This document shows, one piece after another, positions 16,494 to 24,922 of a DNA stretch of 32,233 nt; the stretch's first letter is position 1, and every line of letters begins with the position of its first letter. Origin of the DNA: Streptomyces sp. AcH 505. Its GTDB lineage: Bacteria > Actinomycetota > Actinomycetes > Streptomycetales > Streptomycetaceae. The position numbers and the translations under genes are program-made. The stretch is from NCBI RefSeq assembly GCF_000818175.1, contig NZ_JTIY01000002.1, positions 552,856 to 585,088 of the forward strand, written 5' to 3'. The notes beneath the pieces were generated by a model that was given only the letters and a program-made list of their open reading frames with translations, ran no database searches and had not been told where the DNA came from.

Positions 16494-16522
16494 TTGCCCG
16501 GCGGAGAATCCGTTAATGTTAT
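16494..16522 (+). promoter_or_regulatory. Possible promoter giving a leaderless glgX transcript
   Basis: TTGCCC (16494-16499) is followed after 17 bases by TGTTAT (16517-16522), each a four-of-six consensus match. Transcription would start at or next to the glgX GTG (16526). No ribosome site lies at a usual distance before that GTG, which fits a leaderless mRNA. Confidence 0.35.
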
Positions 16523-16525
16523 CGC

Positions 16526-18634
16526 GTGCAAACATGGACAGGACATTCTCATCCCCTCGGAGCCACCTATGACGGCTCGGGTACCAATTTCGCTTTGTTC
16601 TCGGAGGCCGCGGAAAAGGTCGAACTCGCGCTGATCAGCGATCAGGGTACGGAGGAGCGCGTCAGGCTCACCGAGGTCGACGGGTTCGTCTGGCACGCGT
16701 ATCTGCCAGGAGTGGGGCCCGGCCAGCGGTACGGGTACCGGGTGCACGGGCCCCACTCGCCCGCCGACGGGCAGCGCTGCAATCCCGCGAAGCTGCTTCT
16801 CGATCCGTACGCCAAGGCGGTCGACGGTCAGGTCGACGGGGACGAGTCACTGTTCGGCTACCGGTTCGGCCGGCCCGACGAGCAGAACACCAAGGACAAC
16901 CTCGGACACACCATGCTGTCGGTGGTGACCGGCTCGTACTTCGACTGGGGCGACGACCGCCCGCCGAACCGGCCGTACCACGAGACCGTCATCTACGAGG
17001 CACACGTGCGGGGTCTCACCGCCACCCACCCCGACCTGCCCGAGGAGATCCGCGGTACGTACGCCGGGATCGGCCACCCCGCGATCATCGCCCACCTGAC
17101 CCGGCTCGGCATCACCGCGATCGAGCTGATGCCGGTGCACCAGTTCGTCCAGGACGGCACCCTGCGCGAGCGCGGCCTGTCGAACTACTGGGGCTACAAC
17201 ACCATCGGCTTCTTCGCCCCGCACAACGCCTACGCGTCGACCGGCACCCGCGGCCAGCAGGTCGACGAGTTCAAGACCATGGTCAAGGCGCTGCACGCGG
17301 CCGGTATCGAGGTCATCCTCGACGTCGTCTACAACCACACGGCGGAGGGCAACGAGCTGGGCCCGACACTGTCCTTCAGGGGCATCGACAACGCCGCGTA
17401 CTACCGGCTCGTGGACGGCGACCGGGAGCACTACTACGACACCACCGGCACCGGCAACAGCCTCCTGATGCGCCACCCCTCCGTGCTCCAGCTCATCATG
17501 GACTCGCTGCGCTACTGGGTGCTGGAGATGCGGGTCGACGGTTTCCGGTTCGACCTGGCGGCCACCCTCGCCCGGCAGTTCCACGAGGTCGACCGGCTCT
17601 CGGCCTTCTTCGACCTGGTGCAGCAGGACCCCGTCGTCAGCCGGGTGAAGCTGATCGCCGAGCCCTGGGACATCGGGGACGGCGGCTACCAGGTCGGCAA
17701 CTTCCCGCCGCTGTGGACCGAGTGGAACGGCAAGTACCGTGACGCCGTACGGGACTTCTGGCGCGGCGAGGAGTCGGCGCTGGCCGAGTTCGGCTCGCGG
17801 CTCACCGGTTCGTCCGACCTCTACCAGCACGACAGGCGCCGCCCGCTGGCGAGCATCAACTTCGTCACGGCGCACGACGGCTTCACCCTGCGCGACCTCG
17901 TCTCGTACAACGACAAACACAACGAGGCCAACGGTGAGGACGGCAACGACGGGGAGAGTGCCAACCGGTCCTGGAACTGCGGCGCCGAGGGCGAGACCGA
18001 CGACCCGGACATCCTGGCCCTGCGCGCCAGACAGCAGCGCAATCTGCTGACCACCCTGCTGGTCTCGCAAGGCGTTCCGATGCTCGCCCACGGCGACGAA
18101 CTCGGCCGCACCCAGCAGGGCAACAACAACGTGTACTGCCAGGACAACGAACTCGCCTGGGTGGACTGGGACCTCGACGCCGGACAGCGCGACCTGCTCG
18201 ACTTCACCGGGCGGCTGATCCGGCTCCGCAACGACCACCCCGTGCTGCGCCGGCGCCGGTTCTTCCGTGGCGACACCGGCGCCGACGGGCTGCCCGACCT
18301 GGTCTGGCTCCGCCCGGACGGCGGCGAGATGCAGGACACCAACTGGCAGCGCGGCGACGCCCGGGCGATCACGGTCTTCCTCAACGGCGACGCCATCAGC
18401 GAGCCGGACCCGCGCGGCGACCGGGTGACCGACGACTCGTTTTTGATCCTGCTGAACGGCCACCACGAGCCGCTCGACTTCCGGCTGCCCGCCGAGCGGT
18501 ACGGGGTGAGCTGGCGGGTGGCGGTGAACACCGCCGAGGAGAAGGACGCCTCCGGCGAGTCGGAACTCAAGGCGGGCTCCACGGTACGCGCCGAGGCGCG
18601 CAGCACGCTGGTGCTGATCCGCGCGGAGGACTGA
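16526..18634 (+). CDS. glgX: Glycogen debranching enzyme GlgX (isoamylase-type GH13)
   Basis: A 702-residue cytoplasmic enzyme that hydrolyses alpha-1,6 branch points in glycogen limit dextrins. An N-terminal CBM48-type domain (about 8-110, GATYDGSGTNFALFSEAAEKVEL) precedes the GH13 barrel. Conserved regions are DVVYNH (266-271), RVDGFRFD with nucleophile Asp343, LIAEPWD with acid/base Glu379, and FVTAHD with Asp451. The C-terminal beta domain ends near RSTLVLIRAED. Full family length. The GTG start at 16526 aligns with the usual GlgX N-terminus but has no ribosome site closer than GGAG at 16503, so the message may be leaderless. No other glycogen gene is in the window. A perfect 15-base hairpin follows the stop. 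Confidence 0.95.
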   Translation: MQTWTGHSHPLGATYDGSGTNFALFSEAAEKVELALISDQGTEERVRLTEVDGFVWHAYLPGVGPGQRYGYRVHGPHSPADGQRCNPAKLLLDPYAKAVDGQVDGDESLFGYRFGRPDEQNTKDNLGHTMLSVVTGSYFDWGDDRPPNRPYHETVIYEAHVRGLTATHPDLPEEIRGTYAGIGHPAIIAHLTRLGITAIELMPVHQFVQDGTLRERGLSNYWGYNTIGFFAPHNAYASTGTRGQQVDEFKTMVKALHAAGIEVILDVVYNHTAEGNELGPTLSFRGIDNAAYYRLVDGDREHYYDTTGTGNSLLMRHPSVLQLIMDSLRYWVLEMRVDGFRFDLAATLARQFHEVDRLSAFFDLVQQDPVVSRVKLIAEPWDIGDGGYQVGNFPPLWTEWNGKYRDAVRDFWRGEESALAEFGSRLTGSSDLYQHDRRRPLASINFVTAHDGFTLRDLVSYNDKHNEANGEDGNDGESANRSWNCGAEGETDDPDILALRARQQRNLLTTLLVSQGVPMLAHGDELGRTQQGNNNVYCQDNELAWVDWDLDAGQRDLLDFTGRLIRLRNDHPVLRRRRFFRGDTGADGLPDLVWLRPDGGEMQDTNWQRGDARAITVFLNGDAISEPDPRGDRVTDDSFLILLNGHHEPLDFRLPAERYGVSWRVAVNTAEEKDASGESELKAGSTVRAEARSTLVLIRAED

Positions 18635-18642
18635 TCCGCACG

Positions 18643-18680
18643 CCGGTGGCCCGGGGCAACCGCTCGCCCCGGGCCACCGG
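18643..18680. terminator. Perfect 15-bp hairpin between convergent glgX and MFS genes
   Basis: CCGGTGGCCCGGGGC (18643-18657) pairs perfectly with its reverse complement (18666-18680) around an eight-base loop. It sits eight bases after the glgX stop and about 70 before the stop of the convergent exporter, so it can serve both. Confidence 0.75.
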
Positions 18681-18752
18681 TTCACGCCGACATCAGTACG
18701 GGGTCAGCCCGACGTCAGCAGGCGCCTCCGACGTTCGCCCAGGGGACGCCGC

Positions 18753-20180
18753 TCACGCGGCGGCGGTCGCCTTCGCCAACTGCTCCGCGTTGGGCGAGAT
18801 CCTGGGCGAGGCGAAGGTCACCACGATGGCGATGACCGTGAACACCCCCGCCACGAGCAGGCCCCGGTGGAATCCGTCGACCAGTGCCTGTTCCTGCGAT
18901 GCCCCGTCCGCCAGCGCCGCCGTGGTGTGCGAGAGGGACAGGGTGGTCACCACGGCCAGTCCGAGTGCGCCGCCGACCTGGTAGAAGGCCGTCACCACCC
19001 CGGAGGCCGCGCCCGCTTCGTGGTTCTCGACGTCCACGACGGCCGCGATCTGGGCCGGTACGCCGAGTCCGATGATGCCGATGCCGAACAGCACCAGGCC
19101 GGGCAGGAGTTCACTCGTGTACGAGCCGTGCGCGCTGACGCCCATCAGCAGCGCCAGACCGGCGACGTTCAGTATCGCGCCGCCCAGTTGGACGGGCCGG
19201 GTGCCGAAGCGCTGCACGAGCTGGGTGGCGCCGACGGCGGCGGCGATGGCGGCCGCCCCCATGGGCAGGAAGTGCACACCGGCCTCCAGGGCCGAATCGC
19301 CGCGCACCTGCTGGAGATAGATGGACGTCAGGAAGAACATGCTGAGGAAAGCGGCGCCGTTGAGGCCGAGCGCGACGCTCGCCGTGGACAGGGCGCGGGA
19401 GCGGAAGAGCCGCAGTGGTACGAGCGGGGCGTGCGAGCGTGACTCGACGACGACGAACGCCGTCAGCAGCACCGCGCCGCCGAGCAGGAAGCCGGCCACC
19501 TCCAGCGAGCCCCAGCCGGCGGGCTCGGCCCGTACGACGCCGTAGACCACGGCGAGCAGCCCGGTCGTGCCGAGCGTGGCGCCGAGGGCGTCGAAGTCGC
19601 GTGCCCCGGCCCCGGCGCCGGGGATGTGCCGCACGAAGGTCGGGGTGAGCAGGACGATCAGGGCGACGATCGGTACGTTCACGAAGAACACCCAGCGCCA
19701 GTCGAGGGAGTCGACCAGCAGCCCGCCGGCCACCACGCCGAGGGTGCCGCCGAGCCCGGCGAGTCCGCCCCACACGCCCATGGCGATGTTGCGTTCCCTG
19801 CCGTGCGGGAAGGTCACCGTCAGGATCGACAGCGCGGCAGGCGACAGCATGGCGCCGCCGAGCCCCTGCACGGCACGCGCCGCGATCAGGACACCGGGGG
19901 AGCCGGCGAACCCGGCCAGCAGCGACGTCACGCCGAAGAGCGCGAGCCCGGCGACGAACACCCGCCGTGAGCCGAGCAGATCGGCTGCGCGTCCGCCGAG
20001 CAGCAGGAAACCGCCGAAGAGCAGCGTGTACGCGCTGATGACCCATTGCAGGTTCTCGGAGGAGAAGCGCAGATCGGTCTGGATGTCGGGCAGCGCGACG
20101 TTCACGATCGTCACGTCGAGCACCACGATGAATTGGGCGAAGGCCAGCACGGCCAGCGTGGCCCAGGGACTGCGTCGCAC
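18753..20180 (-). CDS. MFS drug exporter, DHA2 (14-TM) family
   Basis: A 475-residue integral membrane transporter. It shows the DHA2 signature LDVTIVNVALPDIQ in the first helix (21-34), motif A in the second loop (GGRAADLLGSRR, 62-73), motif C-like GLAGLGGTLGVVAGG in helix 5, and about 14 hydrophobic segments. Members export antibiotics, dyes or other small molecules by proton antiport. GTG 20180 has GAGGT five bases upstream. It is divergent from a TetR gene (118 bases between starts), the standard layout for a repressor-controlled efflux pump. The substrate is unknown. The frame ends with a short positively charged tail. Confidence 0.93.
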   Translation of the reverse strand: MRRSPWATLAVLAFAQFIVVLDVTIVNVALPDIQTDLRFSSENLQWVISAYTLLFGGFLLLGGRAADLLGSRRVFVAGLALFGVTSLLAGFAGSPGVLIAARAVQGLGGAMLSPAALSILTVTFPHGRERNIAMGVWGGLAGLGGTLGVVAGGLLVDSLDWRWVFFVNVPIVALIVLLTPTFVRHIPGAGAGARDFDALGATLGTTGLLAVVYGVVRAEPAGWGSLEVAGFLLGGAVLLTAFVVVESRSHAPLVPLRLFRSRALSTASVALGLNGAAFLSMFFLTSIYLQQVRGDSALEAGVHFLPMGAAAIAAAVGATQLVQRFGTRPVQLGGAILNVAGLALLMGVSAHGSYTSELLPGLVLFGIGIIGLGVPAQIAAVVDVENHEAGAASGVVTAFYQVGGALGLAVVTTLSLSHTTAALADGASQEQALVDGFHRGLLVAGVFTVIAIVVTFASPRISPNAEQLAKATAAA

Positions 20181-20208
20181 GGATTACCTCACACAGGGAG
20201 ATCGCCGG

Positions 20209-20267
20209 TTGAGTATGCGATGTAAGCGTACATAGTAAACACGGCGGAGTGTGCACCGTATACTCAA
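20209..20267. promoter_or_regulatory. Divergent promoters and operator of the MFS/TetR pair
   Basis: TTGAGTAT (20209-20216) and ATACTCAA (20260-20267) form an inverted repeat that places a -10-like box at each end: TATACT (20259-20264) toward the tetR gene and CATACT on the other strand (20217-20212) toward the exporter. Their -35 regions would overlap near 20235-20241. Between them lies ATGTA-AGCG-TACAT (20220-20233), a compact palindrome suitable for a TetR dimer. Confidence 0.5.
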
Positions 20268-20297
20268 GGGGTCGGGCGACGGGAAGAGGCCGAGGTC

Positions 20298-20954
20298 ATG
20301 GGTGCGAAGGCACGACTGAACAAGGAGACGCTGGTCTCCACCGCGCTGGAGCTGGCGGACGCGGACGGGCTCGACGCCGTCACCACGCGCCGCCTCGCCC
20401 AGCACCACGGCGTGACACCCATGGCGCTCTACCGGCACTTCCGCGACAAGGACGAGATCCTCGACGCCGTCGCCGAACGGCTGCTCGCCGAGGCCGAGCT
20501 GCCGGAACCCGACGACAGGCCCTGGCACGAGCAACTGCTCGACGTCTTCGACGCCCTGCTGCGGGCCCTGCGCCCGCACCCCGCGGCCGCCGCCCTCGTA
20601 CTGAGCAGGGTGCTCAGCTCCGAACCGGGTCTCAAGCTGGCCGAACGCGCCTTGGCGCTGCTGGCGGAGGCCAGCTTCTCCGTCGACCGGGCGGCCGAGA
20701 CGTCGAGTCAGGCGCTCAGCTCGCTGGTCGCGCTCGTACTGACCGAACCGGGCCGTGGCGCCGCCATCGCGGACAAGGAGAAGCGGGACGAGGAGATCAC
20801 CGCCAAGCGAGCCGCGCTCGCCGCGCTCCCGCAGACCCGCTACCCCCATGTCGTGGCCGCGGCCGACGCGTTGGTCGACTGCGCGAGCGACGAGGTGTAC
20901 TACGCCCGTGGCACCGCGATGATCGTCGCCGGGATGCGCGCCGCGGACGTGTGA
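20298..20954 (+). CDS. TetR family repressor divergent from MFS exporter
   Basis: A 218-residue regulator with an N-terminal TetR HTH (about 10-55; VTTRRLAQHHGVTPMALYRHF is the core) and an all-helical ligand-binding domain resembling the TetR_C class found in tetracycline and anthracycline pump repressors. Start ATG 20298 has GGGAAGAGG eight bases upstream. It is divergent from the DHA2 exporter across a palindrome-containing spacer, so it probably represses that pump and itself and releases DNA when the pump substrate binds; this follows from the layout, not from direct evidence. Its stop is 13 bases from the stop of the convergent TetR gene. Confidence 0.92.
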   Translation: MGAKARLNKETLVSTALELADADGLDAVTTRRLAQHHGVTPMALYRHFRDKDEILDAVAERLLAEAELPEPDDRPWHEQLLDVFDALLRALRPHPAAAALVLSRVLSSEPGLKLAERALALLAEASFSVDRAAETSSQALSSLVALVLTEPGRGAAIADKEKRDEEITAKRAALAALPQTRYPHVVAAADALVDCASDEVYYARGTAMIVAGMRAADV

Positions 20955-20956
20955 AG

Positions 20957-20971
20957 CTGACGCTCCGTCAG
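20957..20971. terminator. Short hairpin between convergent tetR genes
   Basis: CTGACG (20957-20962) and CGTCAG (20966-20971) pair around three bases, and the right arm overlaps the stop codon of the minus-strand gene. The stem is only six pairs, so termination may be weak. Confidence 0.3.
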
Positions 20972-21555
20972 TGGCCGGTCAGCCCCGCCAGCGCCGCGTC
21001 CACGGCGCCGACCAGCCTGAGCGGATCGGGATCGACCTTCACCACGACCTGCAGTCCCTGGAGCATCATCGTGAGCATCGCCGCGTAACCGGGCAGGTCC
21101 AGGGTGGCCGGGATCTCGCCCTGCCGGACCGCGTGGCGCAATCCGCTCAGCAGGCCCTCCTCCACCACGGACAGCACCTCGGCGAGACAGTCGGCGACGG
21201 CCGGATCGCCGGGCAGCAGCTCGCCCGCCGTGTTCGCGATCAGACAGCCGCGCGGCTCCGCCTCCTCGGCGGCCAGCTGCAGATAGCCGAGCATGATGGC
21301 CCTGATCCGGGGGACGACCAGGCCCTCGCCCAGGAGCGCGGGCGCGACCGCGCGGGCCTGCGAGTCCCGGTACTGCTCCAACGCCCGCAGGAACAGGCTG
21401 TGTTTGTCACCGAACGCGCGGAAGAGGCTGCCGGGGTGCAGCGCGAACTGCTCGCTCAGCTCGTCGACTGAGGTGCCTTCGTAGCCCTTCGTCCAGAACA
21501 GCTCCATGGCGCGATCGATGACGTCGTTCTCGTTGAAGGTCCGCGGATGAGCCAC
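20968..21555 (-). CDS. TetR/AcrR family regulator
   Basis: A 195-residue regulator. The HTH (about 8-52) includes the recognition part TSVDELSEQFALHPGSLFRAFGDK, and the C-terminal domain has the EPRGCLIANTAGEL block (about 97-110) common in a TetR subgroup near oxidoreductase or efflux genes. The GTG at 21555 is chosen because the family N-terminus (xHPRTFNENDVIDRAMELF) begins here. No proper ribosome site precedes it, so the mRNA may be leaderless. The open frame extends far upstream only because it is antisense to the FAD oxidoreductase gene. The divergent FAD oxidoreductase (start 200 bases away) is the natural candidate target. Confidence 0.9.
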   Translation of the reverse strand: MAHPRTFNENDVIDRAMELFWTKGYEGTSVDELSEQFALHPGSLFRAFGDKHSLFLRALEQYRDSQARAVAPALLGEGLVVPRIRAIMLGYLQLAAEEAEPRGCLIANTAGELLPGDPAVADCLAEVLSVVEEGLLSGLRHAVRQGEIPATLDLPGYAAMLTMMLQGLQVVVKVDPDPLRLVGAVDAALAGLTGH

Positions 21556-21756
21556 CCCCGCATCGTAAGGGGGCACCGGGGTACCGGAACGGGGCGGGCA
21601 CCCGGCCGGGCAGGGGGTCACCGGGCCGCCACCAGGAGTCACCCGTACGACTGACCACAGGCCGACAAGGCGCTGCGGACCGGAACTATGGGGATATACA
21701 GACACCCCTGACGGCGGACATCGCCGGCACGGCACCGACGACAAGGAAGGTTCCCG

Positions 21757-22998
21757 ATGGCGACGACGGGCGGAGCGCTCGACGCGGTGGTGGTGGGCGC
21801 GGGTCTCGCGGGGCTCGCCTGCGCCGGCGACCTGCTGACGGCGGGGCTCGACGTACGGCTCGTCGAAGCGTCCGACGCCGTCGGCGGCCGGATGCGGTCC
21901 GACCGGTACGAGGGGTTCGTCATCGACCGCGGGTTCCAGGTCTTCAACACCTCCTACCCGCAGGTCCGCAGGCGCCTCGACCTCAGAGCCCTCGCGCTGC
22001 GCCCGTTCACCCCCGGCGTGCTGATCCACACCGACCGGGGCCGGCTCCGCTTCAGCGACCCCACCCGCCGCCCGCGCGAAGCGGCCGACCTGCTGCCCGG
22101 CAGGCTCGCTGGCACCCGCGACCTGCTGGCACTCGGCGTCCTGTCGGCCCGCGACATGCTCGCCCCGGCCGGTGTTCTCAAACGCGGCGAGGAGCGCACC
22201 ACCCGCTCGGCGCTCGCGGCGGCCGGGCTCTCCGAGGAATTCGTCGAACGGTTCTTCCGGCCGTTCCTGTCGGGAGTCTTCCTGGAGGACGAACTCGAAA
22301 CGTCCAGCCGGGTCTTCCACCTCGTCTGGCGCAGCACGCTGCGCGGCACGCTGTGTCTGCCCACGGACGGCATCGGCGCCGTACCCCGGCAGCTCGCCGA
22401 CGCGCTGCCGGCCGGCACCCTGCGTCTCGAGTCGCCCGTCGACCGCCTCACCGACGACGGCGTCCTGCTGACGACCGGCACCGAACTCGCCGCGAAAGCC
22501 GTGGTGGTGGCCACCGGACCCGGCCCGGCGGCGGCCCTCCTGCCCGCGGCGCACATCGGCCCGTACCGGACGACCACCACCTATTACCACACGGCCGACA
22601 CCTCGCCGCTGGCCGAGCCCACCCTGCTCACGGACGAGCGCCGCCGCTTCCTCAACACCTGCGTACTCAGCGAGGTCGTCCCCGGCTACGCCCCCGCAGG
22701 GACCGCGCTGATCGCCACCTCCGTGCTCGGCACGGACACACCCGGCCGCGAGGCCCGGCTCCGGACGGCGCTCGCCGAGGCGTACGCGACGGACGCCTCG
22801 GCGTGGCGGCTGCTGACCGTACGGACCATCGAGGACGCCCTGCCCGCCATGCCGCCGCCGCACCGCCTCACCACCCCGGCGCAGCTCGCCCCGGGGCGGT
22901 TCGTGTGCGGCGACCACCGCGCCACCGGATCCGTCCAGGGCGCGCTGGCCTCCGGCGCGCGGGCGGCCCGTGAGGTACTGCGCGAGCTGCGCCCTTAG
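21757..22998 (+). CDS. FAD-dependent amine-oxidase-type oxidoreductase
   Basis: A 413-residue flavoprotein. The N-terminal Rossmann motif GAGLAGLACA (14-23), the acidic ribose-binding end VEASDAVGGRMRS (36-48) and the C-terminal FAD segment FVCGDHRATGSVQGALASG (about 388-406) define the amine oxidase / phytoene desaturase / protoporphyrinogen oxidase superfamily. Such enzymes oxidise amines, carotenoids or porphyrinogens; no carotenoid or haem gene is adjacent, so the substrate stays open. Start ATG 21757 has AAGGAAGG six bases upstream. There is no signal peptide. The stop is eight bases from the stop of the convergent sulfatase-like gene. It is divergent from the TetR gene at 21555. Confidence 0.88.
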   Translation: MATTGGALDAVVVGAGLAGLACAGDLLTAGLDVRLVEASDAVGGRMRSDRYEGFVIDRGFQVFNTSYPQVRRRLDLRALALRPFTPGVLIHTDRGRLRFSDPTRRPREAADLLPGRLAGTRDLLALGVLSARDMLAPAGVLKRGEERTTRSALAAAGLSEEFVERFFRPFLSGVFLEDELETSSRVFHLVWRSTLRGTLCLPTDGIGAVPRQLADALPAGTLRLESPVDRLTDDGVLLTTGTELAAKAVVVATGPGPAAALLPAAHIGPYRTTTTYYHTADTSPLAEPTLLTDERRRFLNTCVLSEVVPGYAPAGTALIATSVLGTDTPGREARLRTALAEAYATDASAWRLLTVRTIEDALPAMPPPHRLTTPAQLAPGRFVCGDHRATGSVQGALASGARAAREVLRELRP

Positions 22999-23005
22999 CG
23001 CCTGG

Positions 23006-24799
23006 TCACGGGGCCGACGGCGAAGGGCCGGCGCCGGCCGCCGGCTGCGGGCCGTAGGCGGTCAGGAAGCGGTTGCGGAAGGAGTCCATCCGCCAGACCG
23101 GCGCGTGCGGACCCGGCCGCAGGCCGTCCTGCCAGCCCCATGGGGCGATCTTGTCGAGGACGGCCGGGTCGTGGGCGACGATCGCGATCGGCACGTCCCG
23201 GCTCGCGTGGTCACCCGCGACCTTCGGGATGGGCTGGTGGTCACCGAGGAAGACCAGCACGGTGTTGTCGTGGCCGTACTTGGTCACGTACGACACGAGA
23301 CTGTTCACCGAGTACTCGACGGAATCCGCGTAGTCCCCACGGACCTCGGGCGTGCTCCGCAGCACGGCGTGCGGGTCCTTGCCCGCCGCGTGGATGGCGT
23401 CGTACACGGAGCCGTCCCCGACCTGGTCCCAGCCGACCGACGTGGGCAGGGGCGCCCAGGGGTTGTGACTGGAGGTGAGGATGATCTCCGACATCAGCGG
23501 CTTGGGGCCCGGCTTGCCGTGTTCGAGCCGTTCGAAGGACTCCAGGACGAACTGGTCGGGCATCCGGGACCAGCCGAAGGACGGCCCCTGGTAGCCGAGG
23601 TGCTTGGAGTCGTAGATGTTGTCCAGGCCGAAGAACTTCCCCTCGGGCCAGGCCCGGGTGACGCCCGGCATGATCCCGACCGTCCGCCACGCGTCGGCCC
23701 GCTGGAAGGCGCCGGTGAGCGTCATCCGGTCGCCGGAGGTGACGGTCTCGTAGCTGCGCTGGTTGGTGATCCACAGTCCGGACAGGAACGTGGAGTGCGC
23801 CAGCCAGCTGCCGCCGCCCGCCGTCGGGGAGGTGAGGAACGCGCTCCGGGAGGAGAAACCGGCCGCGCGCAGCTTGCTCGTGTTGTCCGCGAGCATCGCG
23901 TCGATCTGCGGTGCCATCGAGGGGTCCTCGATCGCGCTGCGGCCGTAGCTCTCGATGAACGCGAAGATGACGTCCTTGCCGCGCAGTCCGGTGAGCAGCT
24001 GGTCCGGCGGCGTCTTGCCGAAGGGGTCGACCGCGGCGGCCTTGGCCAGCTGCCGCTCGTCCCGCAGACTGTCCCGCGCCTGTTTCACATGGCTGTAGAC
24101 CAGCTCGCCGGTGCTCCGGGACGCCACCGGCGCCCCGGCGATCTGCGTACCGAGCGCGGCGCAGGTGATCCAGGCGACCGCGAGGACCGCGGTGGTCCGG
24201 AGCGTCGCCGTGGAGTGACGGACCAGGGGACGGCTCACCCTGAGCACCGCGAGCGGCATGAGGACGAGCACGGCGGCGACGATCAGGATCACGCCGATCA
24301 CGGCGCCGACGGCGAGCGCCTGGCCGCCCGAGTCCCGCAGGAACGCCTCGGCGTCGTCGAGCAGGAACCAGTCGAGCCGCGCGTCGAACGGCCGGTCCAG
24401 CTCGTTGTAGAAACCTATGTCGAGGAACTTGAGGATGGTCACAAGACCGAGGACCGCCCCCGCGACGATCGCCACCACCCGACGCGCCCGCGGAGGCAGG
24501 AACGGCAGCACGGCCGCGGCGACGATGCCCTCCACCGGGATCCGGAGGAAGGCGGAGACGGTGGGATCCGTGAGGTTGTTCGGCAGCAGCAGCGCGAGGA
24601 GGACGAGCACGGCGGCAAGCCCGGTGAGCACCCGCGCCGCGACCCGCGCGACGCCGGGGTGCACCCGCCCCACGACCCGCGCGACGCCGGGGGCCCCCTC
24701 CTCGCCGTTCTGGTCCGTGTCCGGCTGCTCCGTGTCCGGCTGCTCCGTGTCCGGCTTGTCCATGTCCGGCAGTTGACGGGACTTCATGAAGGGCGACAA
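23006..24799 (-). CDS. Membrane-anchored sulfatase / LTA synthase-like phosphotransferase
   Basis: A 597-residue protein with a repetitive acidic N-terminus (PDTEQ units, about 16-30), four or five membrane helices (about 56-76, 88-102, 107-127, 160-186, 201-218), and an extracellular alkaline-phosphatase-fold domain from about 270. Probable metal ligands are Glu283 (FAFIESYG) and Asp520-His521 (VFLGDHQPIP); the nucleophile should lie in SPTAGGGSWLAHSTF (about 324-338). The architecture is that of LtaS-like phosphoglycerol transferases, which act on wall or membrane polymers. The start is uncertain: TTG 24799 has GGAAGGAA six bases upstream, while ATG 24787 and ATG 24763 have none. It converges on the FAD oxidoreductase and lies 123 bases downstream of the MFS_3 gene. 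Confidence 0.88.
   Translation of the reverse strand: MSPFMKSRQLPDMDKPDTEQPDTEQPDTDQNGEEGAPGVARVVGRVHPGVARVAARVLTGLAAVLVLLALLLPNNLTDPTVSAFLRIPVEGIVAAAVLPFLPPRARRVVAIVAGAVLGLVTILKFLDIGFYNELDRPFDARLDWFLLDDAEAFLRDSGGQALAVGAVIGVILIVAAVLVLMPLAVLRVSRPLVRHSTATLRTTAVLAVAWITCAALGTQIAGAPVASRSTGELVYSHVKQARDSLRDERQLAKAAAVDPFGKTPPDQLLTGLRGKDVIFAFIESYGRSAIEDPSMAPQIDAMLADNTSKLRAAGFSSRSAFLTSPTAGGGSWLAHSTFLSGLWITNQRSYETVTSGDRMTLTGAFQRADAWRTVGIMPGVTRAWPEGKFFGLDNIYDSKHLGYQGPSFGWSRMPDQFVLESFERLEHGKPGPKPLMSEIILTSSHNPWAPLPTSVGWDQVGDGSVYDAIHAAGKDPHAVLRSTPEVRGDYADSVEYSVNSLVSYVTKYGHDNTVLVFLGDHQPIPKVAGDHASRDVPIAIVAHDPAVLDKIAPWGWQDGLRPGPHAPVWRMDSFRNRFLTAYGPQPAAGAGPSPSAP
24714..24758. repeat. 15-bp tandem repeat in the sulfatase-like gene
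   Basis: TCCGTGTCCGGCTGC occurs at 24714-24728 and 24729-24743 exactly, and at 24744-24758 with two changes; a further degraded unit follows. It encodes Pro-Asp-Thr-Glu-Gln units on the minus strand. The 15-base period keeps frame, so copy-number changes would only alter N-terminal length. Confidence 0.85.
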
Positions 24800-24922
24800 C
24801 CCAAGTTCCTTCCGCGCGAGGCCCGGTGATGACGTGGCGGACCAGGCACAGAGGGTCGGGGCCGCAGACAGGTGTACGGCCCAGCGATGCGTTTTGTTCA
24901 ACGCGTTTCCGCGGCCTTTCGC

